A stretch of 64,000 nt of DNA from the NCBI GenBank assembly GCA_963792365.1, contig CAWBVW010000007.1, forward strand, positions 62,001-126,000, read 5' to 3'. This document shows, in pieces, positions 23,808 through 34,903 of the stretch (positions are counted from its first letter, which is position 1; each line of letters starts with the position of its first letter). Origin of the DNA: JAOUGY01 sp963792365. Its GTDB lineage: Bacteria > Actinomycetota > Acidimicrobiia > Spongiisociales > ZC4RG35. The position numbers and the translations under genes are program-made. The notes under the pieces were generated by a model. The model was not told the DNA's origin. It searched no databases and saw nothing but the letters and a program-made list of their open reading frames with translations.

Positions 23808-24893
23808 GTGAAGATCGCCTCCATCGATCTGATCCCGGTCTCCGTTCCACTGGACAAACCGATGCGGATGTCGCATGTGACCTTGCACGCCACCGGGAAC
23901 GTGCTGGTGCGGGTCGAGTCCGATAGAGGCGTCGTGGGGTGGGGCGAAGCCGTGGAGGCGATCGACGTCACCGGTGAGAATCAGGGACGCATCGTCGCAG
24001 CGCTCGAGGCGATCGCACCGAGGCTGACGGGCGAAGACCCTCTTCGGCGGACCGCGATCTGGCATGAGCTCCGCTCGACCATGTACGGGAACTCCACGGC
24101 GATCGGTGCCATCGACATCGCCCTCCACGACCTCGCGGGGCGCGCCCTCGGGGTGCCGGTGGTCCAGCTCCTCGGCGGGGCCGTCCGATCGACGATCCCA
24201 GCACTCACACTCCTCGGCAGCGGAGACACCGAGGTGGACATGTCGGTGTTCGAACAGCGATACGCGTCCGGATACCGCTGGTTCAAGCTCAAGCTCGGCA
24301 TCGGACGTCCCGAGGTGGAAACCGAGACGCTGCGGAGGATGGTGGCATTCGGACCCGATGTGATCGTGTGCGGCGATGCCAACGCTGCGTGGACAGAGGC
24401 TGATTCTGCGCGATTCCTGCGCTCGATCGAGGACGTCGGCGTGCGATTCATCGAGCAGCCCACCTACCGCACTGCTGCCATGATCCGACTGGCCGCTGCC
24501 GGTCCGATCGCGATCTGCGCCGACGAAGGCGCACGATCTCTCGAAGACATTGCGATGTTCGGCACGACCGCGGTCGCCGGCGTGAGCCTGAAGCTGATCA
24601 AGGCCGGCGGGATCACGGGAGTGATGCGAGCCGCCACCATCTGCGACACGCTCGGACTCCACAAGAATCTGGCCGGAAAGGTGGCCGAGACCAGCATCGC
24701 TGCCGCAGCCAACCTCCACTGCGCCGCTGCGATGACCGACACCTACTTCGGGTGCAGTCCGGGGAACCAGACCGTGTCGAAGGACGTGTCCGCAACACCT
24801 ATCACTCCGATCGGGGGCACGTACAGAGTGCCGGAAGGGCCCGGGCTCGGCGTGGACGTCGACGAGGGACTCGTGAAGTCGCTCGCATCCTGA
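23808..24893 (+). CDS. Enolase-superfamily enzyme, muconate-cycloisomerase type
   Basis: 361 residues from GTG 23808, with GAGGAGG ending 7 bases upstream. Catalytic KxK is K160/K162 in FKLKLG. Metal ligands lie in CGDANAAW, FIEQPT and CADEGAR, and the opposite lysine is in SLKLIKAGG near residue 264. This two-lysine arrangement marks the muconate lactonising/dipeptide epimerase/succinylbenzoate synthase subgroup, unlike the His-Asp enzyme upstream. Context has an N-carbamoylase-type hydrolase immediately downstream (convergent), so an N-acyl- or N-carbamoyl-amino-acid racemase is one option; cycloisomerisation is another. The 6-bp gap to the convergent gene leaves no room for a terminator. 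Confidence 0.9.
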   Translation: MKIASIDLIPVSVPLDKPMRMSHVTLHATGNVLVRVESDRGVVGWGEAVEAIDVTGENQGRIVAALEAIAPRLTGEDPLRRTAIWHELRSTMYGNSTAIGAIDIALHDLAGRALGVPVVQLLGGAVRSTIPALTLLGSGDTEVDMSVFEQRYASGYRWFKLKLGIGRPEVETETLRRMVAFGPDVIVCGDANAAWTEADSARFLRSIEDVGVRFIEQPTYRTAAMIRLAAAGPIAICADEGARSLEDIAMFGTTAVAGVSLKLIKAGGITGVMRAATICDTLGLHKNLAGKVAETSIAAAANLHCAAAMTDTYFGCSPGNQTVSKDVSATPITPIGGTYRVPEGPGLGVDVDEGLVKSLAS

Positions 24894-24899
24894 GGTTGA

Positions 24900-25826
24900 T
24901 CAGTCGGGGGGCGGAGGTATGGCGCCCTTCTGCTCGGCGATCCGCCGATAGGCGGCTGGCATGCGGTACACCTCGAAGTCGAACAACGTGCCCTTGTAGA
25001 AACGGGTGTGATCGAGGTCGATACGCGTCACGATCACCTCGTCTCCAGTCGTGAGGGTCTGCGCGATGATCTGACCCGAAGGCGCCACGATCGCCGACTG
25101 GGCGAGCGACTCGACGCCTTCTTCCACCCCGCCCTTGGCGACACCGATCACGAACGTTCCGTTCTGATAGGCACCCGCCTGCATGACGAGATGATTGTGA
25201 AATGCCTGAAGCGAATTCTGGGTCGGGTCCGGCGCGTAGTGGAGCGGGGTGTTGTATCCGATGAGCACCAGCTCGACGCCCTGCAGGCCCATCACGCGGT
25301 AGGTTTCCGGCCACCGGCGGTCGTTGCATATCGCCATACCCACAATTCCGCCGAAGGCCCTCCAGACGGGAAAGTCGTCACCAGGTTCGAAGTACCGACG
25401 CTCGGCGTGCTGGAAGGGCCGCCACGGCTCGTCCTGATCGTGACCCGGGATGTGGACCTTGTTGAAGATGCCGACGGTGCTGCCGTCGCGTTCCACGAGG
25501 TGGTACACGTTGCGCCGGCGTCCGTCCTCACTCTTGAAGGCGTAGCCGATGGCAAACCCGATCCGTAGACGCATCGCCTCGTCGAAGAGCGGTTTGGTGT
25601 ACGGGTTGGGCATCTCCGTCTCGAAGTAGTGGTCGACCTCGGCGAGCGGAAGATACCAACGGGGGAAGAAGGTGGTGAGCGCAAGCTCGGGGAACGCCAC
25701 CAGCTCCGCACCTTGCGAGTGGGCGTCGCGCAACAGCCCGATCAGGCGGTCCACGACCTCGTCCCGACTATCAGACTTCTGAACCGGACCCATCTGGGCG
25801 GCACCCACCATGAGCGTGCGCGGCAT
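24900..25826 (-). CDS. Carbon-nitrogen hydrolase, N-carbamoyl-D-amino-acid amidohydrolase type
   Basis: 308 residues, one nitrilase-fold domain. The catalytic triad is E47 in FPELALTTFFPRW, K123 in NKVHIPG and C167 in CNDRRWPE. The CNDRRWPE and FPELALTTFFPRW signatures are those of N-carbamoyl-D-amino-acid amidohydrolases, which release CO2 and NH3 from an N-carbamoyl compound. Some relatives act on N-carbamoylputrescine or beta-ureidopropionate. Last gene of the minus-strand carbamoyl module; 69 bp downstream of the molybdenum hydroxylase large subunit. This strengthens the idea that the module handles ureido compounds. Confidence 0.9.
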   Translation of the reverse strand: MPRTLMVGAAQMGPVQKSDSRDEVVDRLIGLLRDAHSQGAELVAFPELALTTFFPRWYLPLAEVDHYFETEMPNPYTKPLFDEAMRLRIGFAIGYAFKSEDGRRRNVYHLVERDGSTVGIFNKVHIPGHDQDEPWRPFQHAERRYFEPGDDFPVWRAFGGIVGMAICNDRRWPETYRVMGLQGVELVLIGYNTPLHYAPDPTQNSLQAFHNHLVMQAGAYQNGTFVIGVAKGGVEEGVESLAQSAIVAPSGQIIAQTLTTGDEVIVTRIDLDHTRFYKGTLFDFEVYRMPAAYRRIAEQKGAIPPPPD

Positions 25827-25895
25827 GACCCGTCAGTGTACGCCGCGCGCACCACCGCACTCAGAAGAACGACGCCTCTCCCGACCGCCCGAACC

Positions 25896-28221
<2,326 letters not shown>

Positions 28222-28229
<8 letters not shown>

Positions 28230-28695
28230 CGGCACCCTCCCGCATCCGTGCCGCACCGGCCAGAATCCCCTCGACCTGCTTCACATAACCGGTACACCGG
28301 CAGAGGTTCCCGGCAAGCGCCAAACGCACTTCTTCGATGGACGGATCTGGAACCCGCTCCAACAGGTCGAGCGCGGTCGCCAGCATTCCCGGGATACAGA
28401 ATCCGCACTGAACGCCACCCGCGTCGAGCAACGCCTGCTGCAGTGGGTGGAGGCCAGCGGATGTCACCAGATGCTCCGTCGTCGCGACCTCCCGGTCGGC
28501 AGCTTGAGCTGCGAACAGGAGACACGACGCCACGGCCCGGCCATCCACGAGCACGGCACAGGTGCCGCAGTCGCCGTTGGCACACCCGTTCTTCACCGAT
28601 AGCCGGCCCGACCGCCTGAGGAACTCCATGAGCGTCTCACCCGGCTCGACCTCGACCTGTTGCTCGATGCCGTTGATCACGAGTTCGATCCTCAT
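28222..28695 (-). CDS. Xanthine dehydrogenase-family [2Fe-2S] subunit
   Basis: 157 residues from ATG 28695. Two [2Fe-2S] cluster motifs are complete: the plant-ferredoxin-type cluster in NGCANGDCGTCAVL with a later Cys in ASCLL, and the all-helical cluster in GGVQCGFCIPGM and CRCTGYV. It passes electrons from the molybdenum centre to the FAD subunit. ATGA overlap with the FAD gene upstream and an 8-bp overlap with the large subunit downstream indicate a stoichiometric complex. Confidence 0.95.
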
Positions 28696-29546
28696 GCGGC
28701 GACTCCCAAACGCCCGCGAACGTCCACGAGTGAACGGCCCACGAGAATCGCTGCCACATGCCTCCGATACTCGGCGCTCGCCATCCACGACGGGTCCACT
28801 TCGACGACATCCTCAACCACGCCCGCCGCTTCTTCGATGGCTTCGTCATCGAGGACCGACCCCACCAGGACGGCTTCGGCGCCGGGGATCAGAGATGCAG
28901 GCCCATACCTCGCCCCCACCGCCACCCGGGCAGACCGCACCGCTCCGTCGACGAGATCGACCCTCGTCGCCACGGCAACAAGGGCATGGTCGTAGGCGCT
29001 TCGCGAGAACCGGACGAACGCCGCTGCCGACGGGGGCGGCAGCGTCGGGAGAACGAGCTCCGTCAAGAGGTGTGGAGAACGGTGGGCGAGCCGCCGGTAG
29101 TAGGCGTCGAGCCGCATCCGATGGTGGGCTCCGTCGTAGACGACGACGTCAGCGTCGAGTGCAAGACAGACGGGTACCACGTCCGACAGCCGACCTCGTG
29201 CGAGATGGCCGCCAATGGTGGCGGCGTTCCGAAGCAACGGTGAGCCCACGTGAGCGAGCATCTCGGCGATGACCCCGCCTGAGTGCTGCGCCGTCATCGG
29301 ATGTTCGAGCAAGGCCGTCAGCGTGGCCATTGCTCCGATGTGGATCGCCCCATCGTCGCCCATGAAGATCCTGTCCAGTTTCAACCCGGCCAGATCGACC
29401 AGAGCTCTCACGTCCGGCGGGCAGTGAATGGCGAGATCGGTTCCACCACCCACGAGTCTGATCGACGAACCGCCCTCCTCGAGGAGCTGCCACACGCGTT
29501 CGATCGTCAGTGGACGGTGAAAGGCCAGGATCGAGGGCACGTTCAT
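28692..29546 (-). CDS. Xanthine dehydrogenase-family FAD subunit
   Basis: 284 residues. FAD-binding motifs LVGGGTDLAIH (about residues 31-41) and RNAATIGGHLARG (about residues 107-119) are typical of medium subunits of the xanthine oxidase family. It transfers electrons to NAD+ or another acceptor. Four bases separate it from carbamate kinase upstream. The three subunits are ordered FAD, FeS, Mo, as in coxM/S/L-like and many heterocycle hydroxylases. Confidence 0.92.
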   Translation of the reverse strand: MNVPSILAFHRPLTIERVWQLLEEGGSSIRLVGGGTDLAIHCPPDVRALVDLAGLKLDRIFMGDDGAIHIGAMATLTALLEHPMTAQHSGGVIAEMLAHVGSPLLRNAATIGGHLARGRLSDVVPVCLALDADVVVYDGAHHRMRLDAYYRRLAHRSPHLLTELVLPTLPPPSAAAFVRFSRSAYDHALVAVATRVDLVDGAVRSARVAVGARYGPASLIPGAEAVLVGSVLDDEAIEEAAGVVEDVVEVDPSWMASAEYRRHVAAILVGRSLVDVRGRLGVAA

Positions 29547-29550
29547 CGTC

Positions 29551-30501
29551 TCAATCCCTCGTGATCCGTGTTCCGGCGTCGCCCGTCAGGGCAGCTCGGA
29601 TGTTCTGTGGCGTGGTGATGAGGGCCTCTTTGCCACCTCCTTCCAGGAACCGGATGACGGCTTCGATCTTGGGTGCCATCGAACCAGGTCGGAAATGAGT
29701 GCCCTCGGAGAGATACCGCTTGGCCTCTTCGAGGGTGAGGTGGTCCACCCACTTCTCACGGTCGGTCCCGAAATCGAGTGCCACACGATCGATCGAGGTG
29801 CTGATGAGCAAGAGGTCGGCACCGATCTCCCTGGCCATGAGAGCCGAGGCGAGGTCCTTGTCGATCACCGCCGGGACGCCTCGAAGGTGCCCTTCGTCGT
29901 CCGTCACCACGGGAATGCCGCCTCCTCCGGCCGCAATGACCGTGAAACCGGCATCGAGGAGAAAACGGACAGCGTCGATCTCGACGATTCGAATCGGATC
30001 GGGGGATGCCACAACCCTCCGCCATCCTCGGGCAGCGTCGTCCATCACGTCCCACCCATCATGTTCCTTCCGAAACGCTGCCTGCTCGGCAGTCAAGAAC
30101 GAACCGATCGGCTTCGACGGTTGCTGGAACGCCGGATCGTGTGGATCGACCTCGACCTGAGTGACCACCGTGACGGCACTCTTGTCGAGTCCCAGGCCGA
30201 GGAAGTCGTGCATGAGGTTCTGTTGGAGCACGTATCCGATGGCGCCTTGGGTATCGGCGCCGCAGACGTCGAGCGGAACCTCGTGTAGCTCGTTGCGAGC
30301 GAGCTCCGAGCGCCTCAGGATGAAGCCGATCTGGGGACCGTTGCCGTGGGTGATCACCACGTCCCATCCGGACGCGACCATGGCGGCGATGTGATGGTCC
30401 GTCTCGGCTGCGGCGAGATACTGGTCTTCGACCGACTGGTGCTCTGGGTCGGTGATGAGGCTGTTTCCGCCGATGGCGACGACTGCGCGACGGTTCTGCA
30501 T
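29551..30501 (-). CDS. Carbamate kinase
   Basis: 316 residues. Amino-acid-kinase fold with VVAIGGNSL at residues 7-15, ITHGNGPQIGFIL near residue 50, AAGGGGIPV near residue 190 and VIDKDLASALMA. It makes ATP and carbamate from carbamoyl phosphate and ADP in catabolism. It is the downstream partner of the two carbamoyltransferases immediately upstream (7-bp gap). The same trio occurs in the E. coli ygeW-yqeA purine gene set and in allantoin fermentation. There is no arginine deiminase nearby, so arcABC is unlikely. Confidence 0.93.
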   Translation of the reverse strand: MQNRRAVVAIGGNSLITDPEHQSVEDQYLAAAETDHHIAAMVASGWDVVITHGNGPQIGFILRRSELARNELHEVPLDVCGADTQGAIGYVLQQNLMHDFLGLGLDKSAVTVVTQVEVDPHDPAFQQPSKPIGSFLTAEQAAFRKEHDGWDVMDDAARGWRRVVASPDPIRIVEIDAVRFLLDAGFTVIAAGGGGIPVVTDDEGHLRGVPAVIDKDLASALMAREIGADLLLISTSIDRVALDFGTDREKWVDHLTLEEAKRYLSEGTHFRPGSMAPKIEAVIRFLEGGGKEALITTPQNIRAALTGDAGTRITRD

Positions 30502-30508
30502 CTTGTCC

Positions 30509-31483
30509 TCACATGGTCAAGGCCATGACGGCCTTCTGAACGTGGAGCCTGTTCTCTGCCTGGTCGTACACGGCGCTCTGGGCACCGTCGATCACCGCAT
30601 CCGTGACCTCGATGTTCCGGTCGGCCGGAAGCGGGTGCATGTAGATGGCGCCCGACGCAGCCATCGCCATGCGGCGCTCATCCGTGATCCAATCCTGGTA
30701 CTTGGCTCCGATCTCCGCAGACTCCGACTCGTCGGTGGTCGTGAGCATTGCTCCCCACGACTTGGCATACACCACGTCGGCGTCGGCCACACCGGCTTCG
30801 AAGTCCTCGAGCACGGTGAACGAGCCCTTTGACGTTCGAGCATTCTCTTCGGCCTGGGCCATCACCTCGTCCATGAGCACGAACTCCGGCGGGCGGGTCA
30901 GGCGCACGTTCATCCCGAAGCGGGTCGCCAACAGAACCAGGCTCTGGGGGACCGACAATGGCTTCTGGTAGCTGGAGGCGTAGGCGTAGCTGACGTCGAG
31001 CGTGACGTTTCTGGGATCGCCCTTGTGCTCGATGATGGTGAGGAGGTCTGCGAGTGCCTGGAACGGGTGATACCAGTCGCACTGCATGTTCAACACCGGC
31101 GTCCGAGACGCCTCGGCCACATCGCGGATGTAACCGTTGCCAACGCCCCAGTCGACCTGCCGAATCGCAATCCCGTCGTTGTATCGGCCGAGGATCGCCC
31201 CGATCTCCTTGGCGGTGTCGCCGTGGGCGATCTGAGTGCTCTTCGACTCGATGAACTGCGCGTGCCCGCCCAACTGAGCCATGCCCGCTTCGAAGCTCGC
31301 CCGGGTCCTGGTCGACGAGAAGAAGAACAGCATGGCCAGGACCTTGTCCCTCAGGTAGGCGTGTGACTCACCAAGGGCACGCTTGCGCTTGAGGTCGAGA
31401 GCCACGTCGAGCACCGTCTGGAGCTCGTCCCGGGTCCATTCCTGGGTGGTGATCATGTCCCGACCGCGAAGACCTGTCTGCAT
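30509..31483 (-). CDS. YgeW-like carbamoyltransferase
   Basis: 324 residues from ATG 31483, with AGGAGG 5 bases upstream. The carbamoyl-phosphate site is SSTRTRASFEAG near residue 56. The FIESKSTQIAHGDTAKEIG block, MQCDWYHPFQALADLL, SYAYASSYQKPLSVPQ and MHPLPADRNIEVTD are hallmarks of the knotted YgeW/AOTCase-type carbamoyltransferases, not of standard ornithine carbamoyltransferase. The natural substrate of YgeW is, to my knowledge, unsettled. Here it lies between a carbamate kinase and a PyrB-like transferase, so it probably runs in the direction that releases carbamoyl phosphate from a ureido acid. Confidence 0.88.
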   Translation of the reverse strand: MQTGLRGRDMITTQEWTRDELQTVLDVALDLKRKRALGESHAYLRDKVLAMLFFFSSTRTRASFEAGMAQLGGHAQFIESKSTQIAHGDTAKEIGAILGRYNDGIAIRQVDWGVGNGYIRDVAEASRTPVLNMQCDWYHPFQALADLLTIIEHKGDPRNVTLDVSYAYASSYQKPLSVPQSLVLLATRFGMNVRLTRPPEFVLMDEVMAQAEENARTSKGSFTVLEDFEAGVADADVVYAKSWGAMLTTTDESESAEIGAKYQDWITDERRMAMAASGAIYMHPLPADRNIEVTDAVIDGAQSAVYDQAENRLHVQKAVMALTM

Positions 31484-31492
31484 GGTGGCCTC

Positions 31493-32446
31493 CTATTCCA
31501 TCGCGCCGAGCACGAGGGCGAGCAGGGCCATACGCATCACGACGCCGTTGTATGCCTCCTGCCAATACCGGGCGTGGCGCGTGGCATCGACGTCGGCCGG
31601 CAACTCGTCCATCCTCGGCAACGAATGCAGGATGATCGAATGGCTCTTGGCCTTTTCGGCCAACAGCTCGCGAGTCACCCGGTAGTTGGACGGAGTCCGG
31701 CCTTCGTCGCCGTGCCTTTCGTCGCGACCCTTCGTGTAGTCGGCCTGGACCACGGGCTCCATGTAGATCACGTCGGCCTGGTCGATGACGTCCGCAACGT
31801 GCTCGGCGCGGCGTATTCGCAGGTTGCGTCCTCTGATCTCCTCGAGGAACTCGTCCCTTGGTGCGTCGTCATCCGGGCAGACGTAGATGATCTCCGAGTC
31901 GAACTGGGTGAGCGCGTATCCCAAGGAGTGCATGGTCCGCATCCGCCAGTCACCGACCGCCACGAACGTGAGGCCGTCGATGGTCCCCAGCTCGTCTTGG
32001 ATCGTGTAGAGGTCGGTGAGGATCTGGGTGGGATGCTCCCCCCATCCGTCGCCCCCGTTGATGACGGGGATGCTCGCCCACTTCGCTGCCTCGTGGGGCG
32101 CCCCTCGTTCGGGATGGCGCATCACGATCACATCGCCGTAGTACTCGAGCATGTGGACGGTGTCCTTCATGGACTCCTGGTAGAAGTCCCCTGCCCTCGT
32201 CATCTTCGGATCGGCGAACCCGACCACCGAACCCCCGAGTCGGTGCATGGCCGCCTCGTGAGCGAGGCGCGTCCGAGTCGATGGTTGGTAGAAGGCGGCG
32301 ACCATGATCTTCTCTCTGAGAAGGTCGATGTTGCGCCGCTCGCGGGCGATCGGCTCCAGCTCGTCGGCCACTGCGAAGACGTGCTCGAACTCGGCCCGTT
32401 CGAAACCGTCGAGGGAAAGGATGTCGCGCCCGGCAAAGCTCCTCAT
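31493..32446 (-). CDS. Aspartate carbamoyltransferase-like protein (PyrB-type)
   Basis: 317 residues from ATG 32446, preceded by AGGAG. The carbamoyl-phosphate motif QPSTRTRLAHEAAM is near residue 52. HPTQILTDLYTI, VGDWRMRTMHSL, HSLPRMDELPADVD and the C-terminal NGVVMRMALLALVLG follow aspartate carbamoyltransferase closely. PyrB normally has STRTRxSFE and GDLxxxRTxHSL; here LAHE and GDWRMRTMHSL differ slightly. No pyrC, carA or pyrR lies near. Its position in a catabolic carbamoyl module, 9 bp from a second transferase, suggests a ureido-acid transferase, but true PyrB activity cannot be excluded. Confidence 0.82.
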   Translation of the reverse strand: MRSFAGRDILSLDGFERAEFEHVFAVADELEPIARERRNIDLLREKIMVAAFYQPSTRTRLAHEAAMHRLGGSVVGFADPKMTRAGDFYQESMKDTVHMLEYYGDVIVMRHPERGAPHEAAKWASIPVINGGDGWGEHPTQILTDLYTIQDELGTIDGLTFVAVGDWRMRTMHSLGYALTQFDSEIIYVCPDDDAPRDEFLEEIRGRNLRIRRAEHVADVIDQADVIYMEPVVQADYTKGRDERHGDEGRTPSNYRVTRELLAEKAKSHSIILHSLPRMDELPADVDATRHARYWQEAYNGVVMRMALLALVLGAME

Positions 32447-32582
32447 AGGTGTGTCTCCTGTCGTCAAGAACGCTTCGCACAGCTTGCGCCGGAGCGCCGC
32501 CGGCGGGCTAGAGACAAAGGGCATACTCTCCGAGGACCGACCAAGGGATCAGGAGCCCCCCTCGCCAACGATCCCGCTCACC

Positions 32583-33635
32583 TCACCCGAGCGGATCGAC
32601 GCCAACCTGGCGTGCTAGCGAGTCGAGTTGAGAGAGCAAGACCTCCGCCAAGGGCACACCCAGACGATGGTTCTCCCCGATCTGCTCGAGCGCCCGGTCA
32701 CCCGGCATCCGAATCGGCTCGTCGGTCATCGACTCCGAGTTGTGGAAGTCTTCGAGCACGGCGTCCATGCGGTCCTCGAAGGCATCCATGTCGATGAACA
32801 GGTCGGGGCGAAACACGATCATCGACTGCCCGGTGTTGGTCGGAGTCTCGTGATCGTGGCGGAACCCCACCACATCCCTTCCGAAGGCAGCACCTGTCAT
32901 GATCCCCGCGAAGATCCCGATCATGAAGTTGAGACCCGCCCCCTTGTAACCGCCGATGGGGACCAGAAACCCCTCCTCCGCCTTGTTGGGATCGGTGATC
33001 GGATTCCCGTCCATGTCGATCACCCAGCCGACCGGCATCTCCTCACCGCGCTGAGCGGCGACCTTGATGGTCCCGTGCGAGGCGACGGTGGTGGCGATGT
33101 CGAGCTGGAACGGATTCTGGTTCCGAGCGGGCACGGCTATCGCCATCGGATTGGTTCCGAGGAGCTTCTCACGTCCGCCCCAAGGTGGCATGCCGTTTGC
33201 GTTGGCGACGGCGAAGTACATCGCACCGAGACCCTCGGCCAGCGCCATGGCCGGGTAGATGCCCGCCGCCCCCGCGTGGTTCGAATGAACGGTGGCCACC
33301 CAGCCGATTCCGTTCTCCTTGGCCTTCGAGATGGCAGTTTCGGCTGCAACGGTCATCACAACCTGTCCGATGCCGTTGTCCCCATCGATGAGGGCACTCA
33401 CCGGTGTCTCTTTCATCATGCGGATGTCCGGATCGAGGTTGTAGCCGCCGGCCTGGATGCGCCTGGAATACAGAGGAAGCCGCATGAGTCCGTGTCCGGA
33501 ACGTCCTCTGAGGTCGGCCTCGACGAGGCGTTCGCCCGTGGTCACTGCATGAGCTCGTAAGACGCCCTGCGCCACGAGCACCTCGGTGGTGAAGTCGACG
33601 AGACGGTCGGCGGGAATGCGTCGTTCCGCGGTCAT
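32583..33635 (-). CDS. Malate/L-lactate/ureidoglycolate dehydrogenase-family oxidoreductase (AllD-like)
   Basis: 350 residues from ATG 33635. The LDH2/MDH2 fold shows GRSGHGLMRLPLYSRRI (about residues 44-60), VHSNHAGAAGIYPAMA and GTNPMAIAVPARNQNPF, with IGGYKGAGLNFMIGI further on. The family includes malate, lactate, sulpholactate and ureidoglycolate dehydrogenases (AllD). In this neighbourhood oxidation of ureidoglycolate to oxalurate is attractive, because oxalurate is the substrate of a transcarbamylase that feeds carbamate kinase. This is an inference from gene order. It overlaps the cupin gene by ATGA. Confidence 0.88.
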   Translation of the reverse strand: MTAERRIPADRLVDFTTEVLVAQGVLRAHAVTTGERLVEADLRGRSGHGLMRLPLYSRRIQAGGYNLDPDIRMMKETPVSALIDGDNGIGQVVMTVAAETAISKAKENGIGWVATVHSNHAGAAGIYPAMALAEGLGAMYFAVANANGMPPWGGREKLLGTNPMAIAVPARNQNPFQLDIATTVASHGTIKVAAQRGEEMPVGWVIDMDGNPITDPNKAEEGFLVPIGGYKGAGLNFMIGIFAGIMTGAAFGRDVVGFRHDHETPTNTGQSMIVFRPDLFIDMDAFEDRMDAVLEDFHNSESMTDEPIRMPGDRALEQIGENHRLGVPLAEVLLSQLDSLARQVGVDPLG

Positions 33636-34024
33636 TCGAGGATTCTCCCAAACTGATCGACGGTCTGACCCGTCTCGAAGAAGGTACGGGTCACGTAGGT
33701 CGAGCCATAGACCCAGAGGATTCGCATCGGAGTGTCGCCAGTGTTGACCCACCGGTGGTACACCCCGGCCGGAACGCAGGTTGTGTCATAGGTGGACGCT
33801 TCGTACTTCCTGCCGTCGACCTCTGCCATCGCCACCCCTTCGAGCAGTGTGACCTGCTCGGTGGTGTTGTGACAGTGCAAGGCCAACCCGGTACCGGGAG
33901 GGAACAGCGTTGTCCCCATGATGAAGTCCTGCTCGGCGAGTGGTTCGGGCGTCAGCTGAACGCTGACGATCCCGTCTCCTCGTTCGACGAGGGGGGCCGC
34001 GGCGTAAACGATGATCTCAGGCAA
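33632..34024 (-). CDS. Single-domain cupin
   Basis: 130 residues. The cupin fold has metal-ligand motifs LALHCHNTTEQVTLLEG (two His and a Glu, about residues 47-63) and a third His in PAGVYHRWVNTG near residue 90. The domain is complete and probably metal-bound. Roles range from isomerase to ureidoglycine aminohydrolase-like chemistry, though that enzyme is usually bicupin. The 4-bp overlap with the AllD-like dehydrogenase implies a joint pathway. No further specificity. Confidence 0.85.
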   Translation of the reverse strand: MPEIIVYAAAPLVERGDGIVSVQLTPEPLAEQDFIMGTTLFPPGTGLALHCHNTTEQVTLLEGVAMAEVDGRKYEASTYDTTCVPAGVYHRWVNTGDTPMRILWVYGSTYVTRTFFETGQTVDQFGRILE

Positions 34025-34028
34025 TCTC

Positions 34029-34049
34029 GGTCTCCAGTCTTCAGTTCCC
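34029..34049. repeat. Short word repeat sharing a 14-mer with 9898-9926
   Basis: TCTCCAGTCTTCAG (34030-34043) is identical to the end of the repeat at 9898-9926, 24 kb away. It fills the 30-bp gap between the SDR stop and the cupin start. Chance identity of a 14-mer is unlikely in 64 kb, but not impossible. Confidence 0.45.
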
Positions 34050-34054
34050 TGCGC

Positions 34055-34804
34055 TCATGTCATGTATCGGCCACCGTTGACGTGCAAGGTCTGACCGGTG
34101 ACGAATCCGGCCTCTCGCGACGCCAAGAACAGCACCCAGTTGGCCAACTCTTCCGGCTCCTGATAACGCCCCAGCGGGATCGACCGGGCCGTGGCCGCAC
34201 GTTCGTCGGCGTCGCGCAGCTCCAGGATGCGTTCGGTGAGCACAGCCGATGGTGCGATGGCATTCACAGTGATCCCGTCGCCAGCGAGTTCACCCGCCAT
34301 CACGCGAGTCAGGGAATGAACTCCTGCCTTGGCCGACGCGTACGCAGGCGCGGTCCGATACGTGGCCAGCTGGCCGGCCAAAGACCCGAGGTTGATTATC
34401 CGTCCGGCCTCGGACCGCCGCAGCAGCGGGGTTGCGGCCTGCGAGACGAGGAATACCGACGTGAGGTTCAGCTCGAGGATTCGCGTCCACTCCGCCGGTT
34501 CGACGTCTTCGGTGGCCTGCTGGGCCGCAAACCCCCCGGCGTTGTTGACCAGCACGTCCAGCCTTCCATGCGCTGCTTCGATGTGCTCGAACGCCGATGC
34601 GATGGAGGCCGGTGACGTGACGTCACAGGCGACGAAGGTTGCACCATCCACGGTCGCTTCCCGCCCAAGCGACTCGTCGACGTCGAGAAACACAACTTGT
34701 GCTCTGGCGCCGGCGAAAGCCCTCGCCGCCGCTCGTCCTATCCCGCTGGCCGCCCCGGTGACGGCCACCACGGAGCCTGGGAACCGGAAATCGACGTTTT
34801 TCAA
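34055..34804 (-). CDS. SDR-family oxidoreductase
   Basis: 249 residues, starting at TTG 34804. The TTG was chosen because GGAG lies six bases upstream and no ATG or GTG fits the domain start; an ATG at 34870 would add 22 residues from the divergent promoter region. Motifs: TGAASGIGRAAARAF, LVNNAGGFA, Ser in NLGSLAG, catalytic YASAK and C-terminal LHVNGGRYMT. A normal NAD(P)-dependent classical SDR. First gene of the minus-strand module and divergent from the HMG-lyase-like gene. Confidence 0.88.
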   Translation of the reverse strand: MKNVDFRFPGSVVAVTGAASGIGRAAARAFAGARAQVVFLDVDESLGREATVDGATFVACDVTSPASIASAFEHIEAAHGRLDVLVNNAGGFAAQQATEDVEPAEWTRILELNLTSVFLVSQAATPLLRRSEAGRIINLGSLAGQLATYRTAPAYASAKAGVHSLTRVMAGELAGDGITVNAIAPSAVLTERILELRDADERAATARSIPLGRYQEPEELANWVLFLASREAGFVTGQTLHVNGGRYMT

Positions 34805-34903
34805 GGCTTTCTCCCCAAAGTCAAGGCCCTCCGAACAGGCACGATGCCGACTCGATCGTATATGATGCAAAATCTAGACGAGTCCGCAGAGGAGCCGTGC
34901 CGC
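34805..34903. promoter_or_regulatory. Divergent promoter region
   Basis: Ninety-nine bases separate two divergent genes. A -10-like TATGAT is at 34861-34866 on the plus strand, but no good -35 is at 17 bp. The block around 34857-34876 is locally AT-rich (TATATGATGCAAAATC) in an otherwise GC-rich spacer, as expected for promoter melting or a GntR-type site. GAGGAG at 34889-34894 is the ribosome site of the plus-strand gene. Confidence 0.35.

Noticed and set aside
31493..32446. Biosynthetic pyrB
   Set aside because: Not fully excluded, but no other pyrimidine genes are adjacent and the neighbours are catabolic carbamoyl genes, so the symbol was withheld.
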